Below are positions 8,850 through 21,960 of a stretch of 64,000 bases of DNA, in pieces. The stretch is from Pelecanus crispus. Its lineage: Eukaryota > Chordata > Aves > Pelecaniformes > Pelecanidae. A program made the translations under genes and the position numbers. The stretch is taken from NCBI RefSeq assembly GCF_030463565.1, contig NC_134648.1, positions 48,298,346 through 48,362,345 on the forward strand, in the 5' to 3' direction. Positions within the stretch are counted from its first letter, which is position 1. Every line of letters starts with the position of its first letter. A model generated the notes under the pieces. It saw only the letters and a list, made by a program, of their open reading frames with translations, did not search any database and was not told the origin of the DNA.

Positions 8850-11800
8850 TTTAAAAATTATTTAAAACTGCGACCTGATGTGAATGCCTGAGGCCCCTTT
8901 CTCTTTGTGCTCTGTGCCTGGACCTGCTGAGGAGAGCACCATCAGCTACAGTGTACTTTATTAAATGCATTTGAAATACATAATAATTGTGTTCTTTCCC
9001 TCTAATAACTGGCACCCACAGCAGATTACTTTGAGACAAGAGCTTTCTGTGGCTGAGCTGAACACTGTATAACATTTTTTCCTGCCTTCCTCTCCTTCCC
9101 ATCCCAGTTTCTTTTCTGTATGCCTCAGCCTTTTCCTCTCCTGCACTATTCTGCTGTGGCCATGGCCTAGCAGTTTATACTTAGATTTCCCCTGCTGACC
9201 TTTCAGGCAAAATACTCTTCCTTCTCCTCTTTTTTTGTCCTTTCTGGTGCTATGCTGAATCCTATAATGACCTGCTGCTGTTTACGCTGAAGGTGGCTGC
9301 ATTTCAGTGCAGCTTTCCCTGGCATACATACAGTTTATGAAGAATTGGGGAACTAAAATCTGATTTTCAACTTTTCCACAAGCTACATAGAAAGCTACTG
9401 TGTTCTTGTTGTCCTCCATGCATGCCACAAGTACTTAAAGAATTATTTTATAGTAGTGTAGGAATTTCAGGCAAGGAAATACTGCGGCTCTTTAAACTTT
9501 CAAAGCACACAGTTTAGTTGACATGATGACTTGAAAGTAATGTCAGTTTTAAAGTCTCAGGACTCTTGAAAGTCTCTAGAAAAAGGCCTGTGTCGTTAGG
9601 GGAAATTACCTTTTCTAATGGGATAAAACTTGCAACTAAATCTTGTTATTTGGATACTGGAAAGCATGTGGCCAGCATGTATGAGAGGGAAGCTTAAGTG
9701 GCTATTTTTATTCATTAAGGAGTTGCTGCCCTTTCCTTTCCCTCAACCATGTGAGATGCGAATGATCCTGCTCACAAGAGTTTCATGCTGCTCTCAGAAT
9801 GGATTCTCTTTCTCTTTGTAATTATGTTTGCTGGATCAGCAGGAAATGTAGTCCAGAAGTTCTTGTTTCCCCAGCCTCCCATGATCACCTCTTTGTAGTA
9901 GGCCTGAGCAAATGACCAGTAGCCATATACTAAAACATAGGAATTTCATTGACATCCCTCTAAAGCTTACAGTACCTAGAGGGTGACTTTCTGGGTGAGA
10001 AGAGAGGGTATGTCTGCCACCAGGCCTGCCAGACAGCTTTCTTTTTCTTTGCTTTGTTCTCCATCCTCAGGCCTTTCTTTTCCCACAGGTCTCCTGGGCT
10101 TTTTAAAATTGCAGTTACTCTCATTGGCACCTCTTTCTACTGCTTTCCTTTAAATAAGTTCTTCCCTGTTACACCATGTCCCCATGGCCTAGTACAGGGA
10201 ACTTCAACCTTTCTCTGTTGGTGATGTGAACTCACGTAGATTGGTGAAGAGATCATGTGAATACGATTTTCTCACACTTTCTGGACCCACAGTCTGTAGC
10301 AGTGAGAGTATGGCAGCACTCAACTTATAACCATTGGCTAATGCTGTCTTTGTGTGTGGGAGGACAGAAAGGATTTTGTGAGTTAAAGGTAGGCTAGGAA
10401 GGGATTCCTTGCATCAGCATCATCTCTAATGCTTCACCCAAAAATCATTCTAGGAGCCTATTCCAAGCCCCACTGCTTTTTAGGTGGAAACTTCTGTGTA
10501 CAGTTTAAATGTATTCATGGCCAATCTCTAGTTTGTTTCACTGTTGTTCCTTAATTCTAGCTCTGACACAGACTCCCTGTTCAGTCTAAGGTGAGTCCCT
10601 TCACTGATGTGGTGTGTTTTGCCCATCTTAAATGGGGTTTCTGCTTGTGTGTTCTCCATGATCTATGGAGAATTGCATGATCACAGCAAAATGCATTGTG
10701 TTACTACAGGCTCTGAGTACAGGCCTGTATTTTGCCTCCTGTAAGCCCCTATTCCCTTTTTTACATTGCAAATAATCACATGATTCTTCCATTCTTCCTG
10801 AGCTTCCTCTCCATCCCTCTTACTCTTTTTGCTATATAGGATTAAACTTCAGTTTTGTGTCTCCCTAAACAGGCTCTACTCTTGTGACTCTGTGTAATGA
10901 CTGTCCATGCCATCTACTGCCTATGCAGCCCCCTTCTGTGAGTGTCCACTGGTGTTCTGGGAGTACCTTATACTCCCTGCACAGAGAAGTAGTGGGGGAT
11001 AGAGAGCTATGGTTTCTTTGGGACCCTCTATCCCGTAGAAAGAAATCAGATGCAAGGATGCCATGTACTCAAAGGGCGGTATATAGACGTGTTATTGCTG
11101 TGCTGAAGTAATGGGCCATACCTCTCTGCAATAGCATGTTCACCTGGCTGCATTACTTCCAGCTCTGTAGCCTTTTCTGGTACATGGGCTTGTGGAATGT
11201 GTGTTCAAGGAGGACAGAATTAATAGGGCTGCTGCTGTGTTTGTGAAGGGTTAAATGATGGGGGATGAGAGCCAGAGCTTCTGGGGAATAAGGACTAGCC
11301 AGAAGAATTGATTGTCTTGGCTTATTGATCCTTCAGGAAACAGCACCGAAGTGATAATGCTGTTCCTGCCACTTTGAGGCACTTTGTACCAGCAACATCC
11401 TCTGTTTACCTAGGATAGTGCAAAGGAAGAGCTGCTCTGTTGCTAACCTGTTCCAGAAAAACCCCGTGCTAGACGTGTTGAGTTTACTACTTGTCCGTCT
11501 GCTCCCAGGGAGAGGCACATGTGCGGAGAGGTAGCTCAGCAAGTGGTGTTATTTTAGGCTGCTTAATGGAGATTGGCTGCAAATGGTAGTTTGTGAGTTA
11601 CTATACTGTCTTTGCTGGCAGTGTCTTGGTCTGTAGCATTCTGTGAAGTCTCAGGCTATCATGTCACAGGGTAACCATCTCTCCCATCCTTTTGCCTCCC
11701 TTCCCCTTTCTGGCCAACTGGCAGTCACCCTGCACTTGGTCTTGCTTGTAAGTTGAAACAGGGTGGTTGAGCGCTTTTGATCCTGTGAGCCCATGCTAAC

Positions 11801-12930
11801 TTCTGGCCACCTGTGTGAGCTGGTGGGGGGTGGATGATGAAACATTCAACTTGCTCTGCACTGAAGCTCCAAACATGCCCTGACAAGTCAGGCATTTCTT
11901 TCTAGCCTCAGGGTGGCAGAGGAAGAAACACAGTGCTTTTGTCTGCTCAGTGACACCACCCCTATAGATGCATGAAACATGTCCAAAGAGCACAGCATGC
12001 AGAATGTCAGCCCTAAGGATCTGCTGGGTGCTTCTGCAACCATGGGCCTGCAAGGGGCGGCATATGTTCTTGCCTGTTTCTGGGCTCTCAGTTGTCCTTG
12101 TAGCACAGTGGGCTGGGGAACCCTCACACTGTTCCCCCTGAGGCACCAGTTGCAATCACCTGATGAACTGAGCTTGGCTCACACCCTTAGCTGGACCATT
12201 GTTGATAACTACAAGATTTGAACTCTCACCTGTAGAAATAAAAGAGCAACTTGCTCATCATTCTCCCTATCTTCTGCTTTGCACCCTTTCTCTTTCTGGA
12301 TGCGGTGTTGTGTTTTGAGGAATCTCAGACAGGTCTCTGCGGCTTCCCATAGCCAGGTCAGAAGGCCAGGAAAGCTTGGGACCATTTGGAGGGTATTGCA
12401 AAATCTTGCACAAAGCCAGGAGGGCCAAAAAGCTATTGTGAAATGCTTCTTTATTAAGTCAGACCAGCTTATATATAGAGATACACAAATAACTTACAGA
12501 GCCATTTAATTAGCCTATATATCATTTCTATACTTCATCCTCTTTGATGTTGCCAACAACTTTATTGCTGTACTTGATGTTTGACTTTACATCTCCACCA
12601 TGTGAAAGCAAGTGATGAGAAAAATTGCAGTTTTGTTTTAAAAGAAGGAAAGTGTCTAGACCACAAGGTTTCAGGGAATAACTGAAAAACAATGCCAACT
12701 ACCTTCTTTTTTTTTTTTCCCCCTAAAAAAAAAAAAGATGGTGGGGGGGATAAGAATAACGACCAATGTATCATATAGAATATAATTAAGTTTATTTTTG
12801 GACTTGATCAGTAGTTGAATATTTGAGGCTCACAATACTGGGTTTAATATAGTATGCAACATTGTGTATTATGTAATGTAAAATTATTATCTGCTACTTA
12901 ATAAATCTCATGCTGTGACTGTTCCATTTC
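8850..12930. other. Intergenic sequence, nothing recognised
   Basis: About 4 kb of mixed-composition DNA without CpG island, recognisable repeat body or convincing exon. Overlapping chance frames at 11,796-12,221 on both strands reflect a locally higher GC content. Simple repeats occur at 12,708-12,737 (T-run facing A-run). Confidence 0.45.
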
Positions 12931-13019
12931 TTTTTAACTAGCTCTCAGACTATGGCTATGAGTTGTACTGGCAGCTTTGGCTGTTGCTTCCATTTTGCCC
13001 TTGTTGTTTGTATCATAAC

Positions 13020-13125
13020 ACATTCCCTGCTGCTGGGGCTGCTGCATTTAGCCATGAGACAGCTTCTGTCTGAAAGAGCTCGCAATCTGATTCAAGACAA
13101 GAGACAACCAGGGGGTAGAGTCAGT
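13020..13125. repeat. Possible ancient LINE/SINE fragment
   Basis: GAAAGAGCTCGCAATCTGATTCAAGACAAGA resembles the motif 'gagcttacaatctaa..agacaaga' found in old vertebrate LINE/SINE fossils. Weak, from memory. Confidence 0.3.
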
Positions 13126-13454
13126 CGTGAAGTCTGTGGCTAGAAGAAAGACGAGGGTAACCAAGGTAGGAATTTGTGGTAATGTACTGCTGCAAGTGTG
13201 GCTTGTTTGGAGTACAGGTGGCTTTACTTGCTGTGTACTTAACTAAAAGATAACAAAAAAAGAGCCCAGGCCTTTACTTTTCTGTGTAAAACCTGCTTAA
13301 TTCTTTGTTTTGCAAAACTAGCACCTCCACTTTCTTAGCTAAGAAGAGAGCTCTGCTACATGTTCTCTGTATCTTTATACTTGCATGTGTGTTTCCCCCC
13401 TTTTTTCAATGCTGTAGTCATCCTTTTCTCTTTAAAAAAAAAAGTGCTTTAACT

Positions 13455-13640
13455 AAACCAAGGGAAGTATTTTTTCACATAACACAAAATTAAACTGTGG
13501 GATTTATTGGCCTGTGCATCATTCAGTGGCAAAGTTATGGATGGATTCAAAAAGATATCAAGGAATTTATGGAACATGTTCACTCATCAGTGGTAAGTAC
13601 ATGTTATGGTCTAGGGGGAACAGCCTAAGCCACAGGCTGC
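13455..13640 (+). mobile_element. Ancient CR1 LINE fragment, + strand
   Basis: GGGAAGTATTTTTTCACATAACAC, an ATTAAACTGTGGGATTTATTG segment and a GATTCAAAAAGATATCAAGGAATTTATGGA segment follow the order of the CR1 frame end (RKFFF..H, WN.LP, then the F.K.L...L segment). It is heavily diverged with indels and no open frame. Confidence 0.7.
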
Positions 13641-13644
13641 CCAG

Positions 13645-15795
13645 TTACTGATTGTGAGGTCTGCAAAGGTGCAGCAAGGTGAAGAGCAGGAAAAACATCC
13701 TCCTTTCTTATAGCTTTTCCCTGAGCACGTGTTAGTGGTTGATATCAGAGATAGAATATGGGACTAGGTGACTTCTTAACTTGACCTGGCATAGCTGTCC
13801 TCACAGCTTCTCTTGCAACTGGAACCAGCATTCTCACTCTTTGCAGATAGCTGAATTACTTGTTTACACAATACTCTTACAGACATGCAGCATCTGTATT
13901 TTGGGGTCCCTGATCTTGCTTACCCTGAATGTTTTTCTACTGTTATAGGCAGTGTTTCCAAAGCTGTGAAAGTCCCTGGGATAGATAAGCTATGCCACTG
14001 TGAAAGTAGCAGTGAAGACAAGAATGCAGCCAGGGAGCAAGGCTGAGCTAAGCAGAAATGATGCTTCCTGAATTTGTCCTTTCTGATTGGCACTGTGTTC
14101 CTTCCCACTGACTGGGAGGCTCTTGCAGTGGAATTTGTAGGGCAGAAGTAGAGGCAATGGGTTAGAGGATGCTTTCAGGTATTTGTGTTTAAGACAACAT
14201 TATGCAGCAGCTGTGTATTTGTTTCAATGTATAACATCCTCTGCTCTGCAATGCATATGTCTGCAGAAGGTTTAGTCACCTGATGGGTTCTGGTTTGGTG
14301 GTGTGTTGAGTCAGAGGAGCATGCATTGCTGGATCACCAGTTGGTGAAGGATTCTTGAAGTAAATGGGCACTACATTATAACACCCAGCAGGGCCTTTGC
14401 TGTGCTGATACTTGTTCCTTGTAAATTAAACAATGGCTTCTGGCTTCATCTTTCCCATCTGTGAGTGAGGGGAAGTGAAGTGCCTGCAGTACCTTCCTTC
14501 TGCAGTGGAGCATCTGGGAACACCTTCCCAGGTTTTACCTGACAGAGGAGGCATGTGGTCAAGAACAAGATATTTTGCTTTTAAGATGACAGTCCAGTGT
14601 GAGAAAGAGGAAGGACCACAAACATTTGTGGACTCAGTGGTTATATGGAGCAGCCTGCTTCTTGTATGACACCTACCCAGTGAGCCCAGAGTACTGAAAA
14701 AGTGCCTTGTTACCTGTTGAAAACTGTACCTTGGTGTTTTGGCTTTTTTTCCCCCAGGATTTCATGGGCCTTCCCCAATGCAGCCATCTGTAAACTTGTA
14801 GTTGTAAACCTTGTGTAAACTTGGAAGCTGTCTCATGTAGTTTTACTGCTTAATGTATGTCTTCAGTAAAACATGAGTGCCTTGGGGCTTCTGAGCAAAT
14901 TTACTTTCATGGCCCAGAATTCACCTCTGTAGTGAGAGGACAGCTCTGCATTACCTTTTAGGAGCTAGAAGAGGCCAGGCAAGGGGCAACTTTGCCTCCT
15001 ATCTTGCTTCAAATGTAGATTGTAATCTTTTGCATGTTTCTTCAGTACTTTGCATTAGTAGGTACTGACCCACATGGGAATCAAAACCAAAATCTCTTAC
15101 ACTGAGGTCCTGATAAGCACTCAGACCTGTAAAACTCATGACAGGCCTCCAACATGGAGTGTTGGAGACCCATGCTAGTTTTAGCTCTCCATCCCAGCCA
15201 TTCCTTTTTTGTTTTCAGCCCATCAATAATGTGGGGCAATTATACAACTATGAAGACTGATTTGATATTGTACAAACATCTTTTTGTACCATTTTCTATT
15301 TAAAAGCAGAGCCAAGCAGGAATTTATGCTTCTGGTTTCCCGTTCATCTGGGAACTGCTGCAACTTTGGTAAAGGCACGTTTCTGCAGAGAGAGGACTTG
15401 AGCTGCTAATTTGACTGTAGGAGTTTATTTCTGGAATGCAGCAGTGTTTCACCAACGGAGCAGCTGTCCTGGAAACACTTACCACATGGGGTCATTTTCC
15501 TCTCTATGTGTAATCGGCAAAGCCACCCCAGTTAATCCGAATCCTTTTAAGTCTCCTAAACTAGACCACAGGGAGTGCAGAGAGGTCTACAGGACTCTGA
15601 CCTCCTTCACTTCCTTCTCCTATCATTAGGGAATTAAAAATACTCCCATGCTTAAATGTCCCTTAAAGGGGAAGCCTATAGTCTTTTCTGAGCGTGGAAA
15701 ACTGTTTCTATCAGTAACATGCTACTGAACCGGGGGGAAGTGTTGGTCTTTCATTTTCTATGGATATTTTGTGATAGTAGCTACAACTCTCCTAA
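13645..15795. other. Intergenic sequence, nothing recognised
   Basis: No island, repeat body or exon signal that I can support. Confidence 0.45.
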
Positions 15796-16140
15796 GTTTA
15801 TGAGCTATTCCAGGTTGTGCAATCATAGCAGTCAGAGGTGGAAAAAGCTTCTTGGGTTATTAAATTATTTTTCTTCTGTTTGATTTGCTTTGCTTGCACA
15901 GCTTTCTTCCATCCTGGTTCACTTCTGGGGTGACAGTTCCACAGCTCAATTCCTTCTGCTATGAGAGAAATTTTCCTGGTTATTCAGTTTAAATTATTTG
16001 TTAATTTATTTTCTGTTTTCTCCCTAGTTCTCTCTCATGTTGCCCAGTTCCTTCCTCACTGTTTTCACTCTTCAGTACTTCTTGGACACAAGTCCTGTGT
16101 CTAAATCCTCCTTGCCTCCAGTAGGCTCTATGTTTTTTTT
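15796..16140 (-). mobile_element. Probable ancient CR1 LINE fragment, - strand
   Basis: GAGAAATTTTCCTGGTTATTCAGTTTAAATT and the following TTCTCTCTCATGTTGCCC read like the reverse strand of an old CR1 frame end (the region that normally reads 'gaatttctccctaatat.taaatt'). Too diverged for a firm boundary. Confidence 0.4.
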
Positions 16141-17935
16141 CCCACCCTGCTACAACCTTGCATCAGTATCTTGAGCTGCTGTATAATCTTTATTGTGGTT
16201 CTGTTGAGAAGGTTTTACACTTTGAGTTTAGTGATTACTTTCTTTGTCTTAAACCTGTCTTCTAGGCCAGGGTGCAAGGCCAGTCACAGGTAGCAGTTCT
16301 TTGTGGGTAGGAGGACATTCTCTCTCAAGCCTGGAGAAGGCCTTTTCAAGAGGCTACCACGTGGCAAGTCCTGCACCTGTGATCTGGGCCAGCCTTGCTG
16401 CAGCCCTCATGGGTGCATCACTGGAGATCTGCAATGGAAGTGTGCATTCTGCCAGGATTCAGGGGCTGCTTCTTCAGTCAGGCGCTTGAAACAGAACACA
16501 AATTACTCTGATAGCTGCTGTCTCCTCTTCCCTCAGGCTGTGCTAGTGTAGCTTTTCAGATGAGTAAGTATGACTGGAGCTTCCTTAAAACTAACAATGT
16601 TGTCAAGGATTTTTGCCCCTCCAATCAGTTGTTTCAGAAAGTGATTTTAAAAAAAAAGACACCTCACTGAATTCAGCTAGACTGTTTAAGAGTTTATTTT
16701 CAGAGTGAAGAAAACTCTAGAAAATATTCAGTGGATGTACAGTTTATTTTTCTTTTTTTGGAAGTTCTTTGCCTTTCCAGATGAGTGATGGGGTGAACAT
16801 AATTAGTCCTGGGTCCCCTTTATGGAAAGGTATTATCTGGAAGGATGAAAAGGTTAGTGTGATCCCTTTAGAGAAAAGGCAATATAGATTTTCCTTATTG
16901 AGAGCCAAGGGGCAGTAAGTTGTAGTAGGAAAGTCTGTCTTCCTAACATTGTTTTAGAAGCTGAGGCCAAGGTTTGAGAGATGTTGCAGAAAGGACAGGT
17001 GATCAGTTTTTAACAACAGCCTGCTATGACGCAAATTAGAGAGGGGGATGGAGAACAATAGTGTGTGCCTTTAAGAAGCCTTCAATAGGCAATAAAATAG
17101 TAAATTGACATGTAATGGAGAAGAATAGAAAAATATTTTCCCCAATACTATGACAGAGTCTCTTCTGATGGAACATGGCTATGTTCACTTGAAATTAAAT
17201 GATGGATTTGTTCTTTCTGTTAAAACTAGAACAGTGTTTGGTTATCCAGAGTACATGAGAAGCTGGAAGAACAAGGATTTTCCTCTCCTGTTTATGAGCA
17301 TGTGTTACAGCAGAGTTCACAGCTTGACTTCAGGCTTCCAGTGCACCCATATTGAAAATGCATACTGTAGTAGTGAAGACAAAGCTGGATAGCAAGGCAA
17401 ACATTGGGATTGACTTATTGACAAACAGCTCTCTTCACTCATTTTGTAGCCATGATGTACTGGATTTATAGTATTTGTTCTCATTGGCAACCTACTCTAT
17501 GAAGCTTGAATGAAATTTGAAAACAATAAAGGATATCTTTAAAAAAAAAAAATCTCATTTTCCTCACCTCCACCCATCCCAAGGATTACTGAATTCAAGA
17601 CATGGACAGATTTAACTGACCTCTTTTCCTCTTGTTTATGATCCGTGCGCTACACAGCCCTTGCCATTAGCCTGTATACATTCTTTATATATGCTTTATA
17701 CATTCTGGTAGATGAAGCATACGTCCTTTGGCAAAAATGGGTAGTTTGTCATAGCAAGGTTGCTATAATGTATAAGAAATTGCCTTATAAAAAACATGTA
17801 TGACTCCTCTTAATTGAAGCTTATTGGGAACAAACAAGTATTGGATAGTAGATACAGAGCAAACACTTCTTAGTGAATAGTTTCAGCAGACCAAAGCAGA
17901 TGCTGTCTTTGCAAACATTTGTCTTGCTTTCTACA
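16141..17935. other. Intergenic sequence with one retrocopy-like tail
   Basis: Mostly featureless. At 17,524-17,550 an AATAAA hexamer is followed about 12 bases later by a run of A, as at the 3' end of a polyadenylated transcript. The preceding 80-codon frame (17,150-17,392) has no recognisable product. The arrangement is suggestive only. Confidence 0.3.
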
Positions 17936-17939
17936 CCTA

Positions 17940-18480
17940 TTACAGAACCACAAGGAATCTAAGCGGATTTTAAGGCAGACCTACACCACTCCGACGCTCT
18001 AGGCCTAACTGTGTAGCACAGGCCATTAAAATCCACCTAGTGACTTCTGCACTTATCTGGGCAGCTTCTCAACATCAGCGTCTTCTAGAGAGACATACGG
18101 CCTTGATTTAAAGACATTGTGATAGATTATCTAGCATACTCCATGGCAAGTTGTCCCAATGGCCAGTTCCTGCTGTTTAAAAATGTCTTTATTGCTAAGT
18201 GAAATTTATCTAGTTTTGCATACCAGGAATAGTCTTGTCTTACATCCTTTTAAGGCTAGATTAAAGAACTTTCTACTATTAAATTTTCCCCCACTTACAA
18301 TTAGATCAGGTCACCCCTTAGCCTATTCTTGGAATTAAATTTATTATGCTTCTCAGATCTCTCACTGGATAGACTTTGTTTCAGGCAGGTACTAGTTTGA
18401 TAGCACCATGCTTTTCAGTTCAGTAATTTATGTCTTTCAATCTCATTCCGTTTCAACCATGCCATCATTTACCTACACAA
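17940..18480 (-). mobile_element. Long ancient CR1 LINE fragment, - strand
   Basis: Many successive segments follow the reverse complement of old CR1: GGCCATTAAAATCCACCTAGTG, TAGAGAGACATACGGCCTTGATTT, CATGGCAAGTTGTCCCAATGG, TAGATTAAAGAACTTTCTACTATT, AGATCAGGTCACCCCTTAGCC and TTCTCAGATCTCTCACT, in the expected order. The CR1 3' side is at the left. It is an old copy, frame destroyed, probably shared among amniotes or early birds. Confidence 0.85.
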
Positions 18481-19795
18481 AAGGGGAAGTTTTCAAAGAA
18501 AAATACCTCACATATGAGTGCTTTTAAGAAACCATTTGACATTGCTAATGGTTTCATGACTTCACAACTGCTGTGATGTGGGGGTCGTATGTCATGTACA
18601 AGTATTTGTGTACACCTGGATTTATAGTAATCCTGCTTGTGGGTCAGTTTGAATTAAACTAACCTTTTGGCATTTTTAACCCAGATCAGCTCCTCAGTCT
18701 GAGCTGTACCATATGTGTTAACACAAGGGAGGAGGCAGGACAAATGTGGCTCAGGTGGGAAGGATGGTGGGATCTCCTTTTTCAGCAACAGAGGTGGATT
18801 AAAAAGATTCTGCAGGCCTTGCACAGAGATTTCATTTTCTACAATCCGATTTGTAAAAGCTAGACTCCTAAAAGAAACAAATAGGCAAGAACAATATGGT
18901 TTTATGTTCTTTGAATGTAACATGTATGTTATTTGTATCAAATTAAAGGAAAATCTACACTTCTGCAGAGGGGAGGAAGAGATGTGATTCTTTCATTGGT
19001 AATTTTTAAATAAAAATCTTAGTCTAAATTCTCCCAGAGAAAGAAACTCAATATGCTCTAAAAGCCTTTGGGCTTTGCCCATACTGTATGTGGTAGAATG
19101 TAGTTGTGTTGCTCCAGGAAGAATCTGGGGGAGAAATCCTGGCTTGGTTACTTCTATGTTCATACTTCCCTGCTTTGCACAGGAATGGATGTTAAGAATA
19201 GAGTTGCTTCAAGGAAGTTGCACTCTGAAAGAAAGTGAGTTTCACACAAGGCCAGTACTAGTAGCCTGTTGTTAGGGGCATAAGACGGTCAATCTGACAG
19301 GGAATGGGCTTTCTTCGCTCTTGTAGGATTTTAGAACATTTGATTATTTCTTCTGACATCTCCTCCTGACTTGCCTGCTATAATGCTATGAAGAAGGCCA
19401 CCTCTTTTCATCCCCCTTTGCTAGGGTATGAAGGCTAGTCAAAATCAGACCCTGTGAATGGATGTAGTGATGAAGCCTATTCATCAGTCTCAAATGCAGG
19501 TGGCCTGTACATCTATAATTTTGCCATGAGTTTTATTCCTCTTCTATTAAATTAGAATTTGATTATCAAGAGAGCAATTGTAAGTGCTTTACCAAAGAAT
19601 TCCAGAACCAACTGGTAGATATATTGAATTGCTTGTACATTCACTATAGCTATGTGCCTAAAAAGAAAATACTTGGATTATGAAATCAAGGTAACGGGGC
19701 TTCATGCATCAGAATTGCAGCTGCTAGAGTGAAATATACCCTTCTTTGTACTTTCTCTGAATAATGTGATTGTTTGTGATATGGACAGTCTAAGA
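18481..19795. other. Intergenic sequence, nothing recognised
   Basis: AT-leaning DNA. A pair of opposite-strand frames of about 90 codons at 18,654-18,987 is chance. Confidence 0.45.
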
Positions 19796-19799
19796 TTTA

Positions 19800-19895
19800 T
19801 GGAAATAACTTCTCAGCTGGTGTAAACCAGTACAGCTGCGGTGAAGCCAAACGAGCTCTGCCACTGTACACCACATTACAGTTTGGCCCTTGGTG
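19800..19895. repeat. CR1 palindromic fossil
   Basis: TCAGCTGGTGTAAACCAGTAC on the left and GTACACCACATTACAGTTTGGCCC on the right form imperfect inverted arms around TGCGGTGAAGCC. This copies the classic amniote CR1 3' palindrome (ctggtgtaaatcagc...aatttacaccagctgaggat). Confidence 0.7.
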
Positions 19896-20019
19896 TCGTT
19901 AGGTAGATGTTTCCTTGCTTTTAAGTGGTCAGGTTTTGTATGTGCAATAGGTAACTACAGGGTTGTCGGCAACCTAAAACAACCCTAAGTGTGATTCTAG
20001 CAGAGGGTTTTACTTTCAG

Positions 20020-20490
20020 ACTGTACCTACATGAGGGGAAATATTCCCATCAGGTAAGTGGAACACAGTGGAGAACTCAGTGAGAGAGCATGGAGAAATG
20101 GTAGTGAAGGGCAAGTCCGGTCTGAGTTGGCATTGTAGCATGACAGACCAAGGGGGCAAAGTGGGCAGGCTGCAAATGTTGGCCTTTGTATGAGACTTGA
20201 TTGTGTTGTATACAGGCAGGACATCATGAAGCAATGAGGTAGTGTTCTTGCTTGGTACTGTTCTGGTGAGACTTTCAGCCCTGGGCACTAGCAGCAAAAA
20301 ATGCAGAGAAAACTTGGAAGGTAGTAAGGGAAGAACAACAAAAATGATGACAGAGCTGGAGGGATTGTTTTTATGAGGGAAGATCAAAAGAACTAAATAT
20401 GTGGAGCTTGGCTAAGTGATGACTAAGAAGGGAACATGAAAACTACTTACAACTGTTTGAAGGATATAAACACTAGAGGTGAGCAAACAG
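20020..20490 (+). mobile_element. Ancient CR1 LINE, reverse-transcriptase C-terminal region, + strand
   Basis: Segments equivalent to the CR1 order are visible: GGACATCATGAAGCAATGAGGTA, CTTGGTACTGTTCTGGTGAGAC, AAAAATGCAGAGAAAACTTGGAAGG, then AACAAAAATGATGACAGAGCTGGAGGG and ATGAGGGAAGATCAAAAGAACT. They correspond to the conserved part that encodes the end of the reverse transcriptase (ALVRPHLEY... and ...ATKMI.GLEH). Frameshifts and stops show it is dead. Confidence 0.85.
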
Positions 20491-21590
20491 CGGGGAGAAA
20501 TAGTCTGTGAATTTGAAAGTCATTTTCAGTTCCACTGTGTTTCCATCTTTTAGTGCTCACTTTCTGTTAAGACGTGCTTTACTGAAAACGTTTTCAGGTA
20601 AAAGCATACTTGTATATTCAAATGCTTCAGTATGTGCAAGGGAATTCTGAAATGTAAATTCAGGCTTGAAATTTGCTTTAGCTTATATAAGTCACCTAGT
20701 GTGTAGTACATTGCACTAATCAACAATATGCAAATTTTCTGCATGGCAAGTCAAATATGTGGTTGAAAACTGTACTTTCAGTTTTAACATTGTACTTGTG
20801 TGCTTCCCTGATGGTATTACTTAGTTAACTGAGCAATGCAGGATAGGTTCCAACTGCTTTCTATCAGCTTTGCACAAAAGTGAGGCATTTGCTTTTGTTG
20901 ACAGGCTGTATTTTACAAATGGTATGATTTGCATGTTGATCTGTTGGGGGAGGTATTTTTTTCTTTGACAAGAGTTAAAAGTGGCTAGAGCCCAAAACAA
21001 GAGCATGCTGTGTATATAACGGCTGTTGGTGCAGCTTTATGAAGTTGTCCAGATGTGCTTGTGCGTTGTGAGGAAGATCTTTTCTAATTTTTTGGTGCAC
21101 AATTCATCAGCTGAGAAAGGTGAATTTAGCTCCTGTGACCCCCCATGGACAGTCAGAGCAATTGAATTAAGAAGAAATTTCAGGATGAGTTTAAGAAAAT
21201 GTTGTGTTAATGGTGAAATTTTCTCCTCCTGGAGGTCCACTTGTCATTTAAAGCACTTGGGCAAAGCAGTGGAAGCAGTTGCTGGGCAAGCCTCAGGTGA
21301 ACTGGCTAATTTGGTAAGTCATTTTCAACTTTGGTGATTTGTGAATTCAGGCATTAAAATTCTGTGTTAATACTTGTCAACAGGCTTTTTTAAGCATCTT
21401 CTCTGTTAATGCAGAATTGATGCATGCTGCCCAGTGAATGACAAGAAACATACAGTCAGCTGTGTAGATGCACTCTTTAAGAAAATGCCTCTGGAAACAA
21501 TTGTGTGTATGTATGCACGCATGCGTCAATCCATACTGTACACAGAAACTACAGGCATTGACCTATGCAAACACACACCAAATTATCGCT
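20491..21590. other. Intergenic sequence, nothing firm
   Basis: A 103-codon frame at 21,026-21,337 ends near a GTAAGTCA donor-like site (21,315), but I recognise no product and no matching acceptor. A TG/CA-rich patch lies at 21,503-21,580. Confidence 0.35.
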
Positions 21591-21594
21591 TCCT

Positions 21595-21960
21595 ATAAAC
21601 AAATTAGCATGCTTTAAAAGGTGAAAAGCTCTATAAAATTGTCTGCCCTGTTGTTTATGGTGTGAGCGGAGGATGCACTACATTACAGAGGAGCTCACAT
21701 TTGTCTCTTCTCCCCCCCCTCTAAATGGACGTGTGCTCCGTCCGTTTCACCATTGTTCCTGCCAGCCCGATCCCAGCAGGGGTTCCCTAATTAGCAATCT
21801 CTTCATTTCCAATCAAAGCACAAAGCGGCCCCAAAAGCCTCTCTTTATGAGGGAGCTGAGCGGTGGCTGGGGACGTGGAGTGGGATAATTGCCTTCGCCA
21901 CTGGCAGCAGTAAGCAGCCTGGCTAATTCATTATTGTAATAACTTTGCTTGTCCTTGGGG
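21595..21960. promoter_or_regulatory. Candidate conserved non-coding element (homeodomain-rich)
   Basis: Non-repetitive sequence with CCTAATTAGCAATC (21,785-21,798), GGCTAATTCATTATTGTAATAAC (about 21,920-21,942) and retained CpGs (TGTGAGCGGAGG, GAGCGGTGG). Such clusters of TAAT cores are typical of developmental enhancers. Conservation is not testable here. Confidence 0.35.

Noticed and set aside
20047..20056. Strong CAG/GTAAGTGG donor-like site
   Set aside because: It lies at the edge of an old CR1 body with no open exon before it.
21026..21337. 103-codon frame ending near a GTAAGT donor
   Set aside because: No acceptor with a pyrimidine tract upstream and no family resemblance; left as chance.
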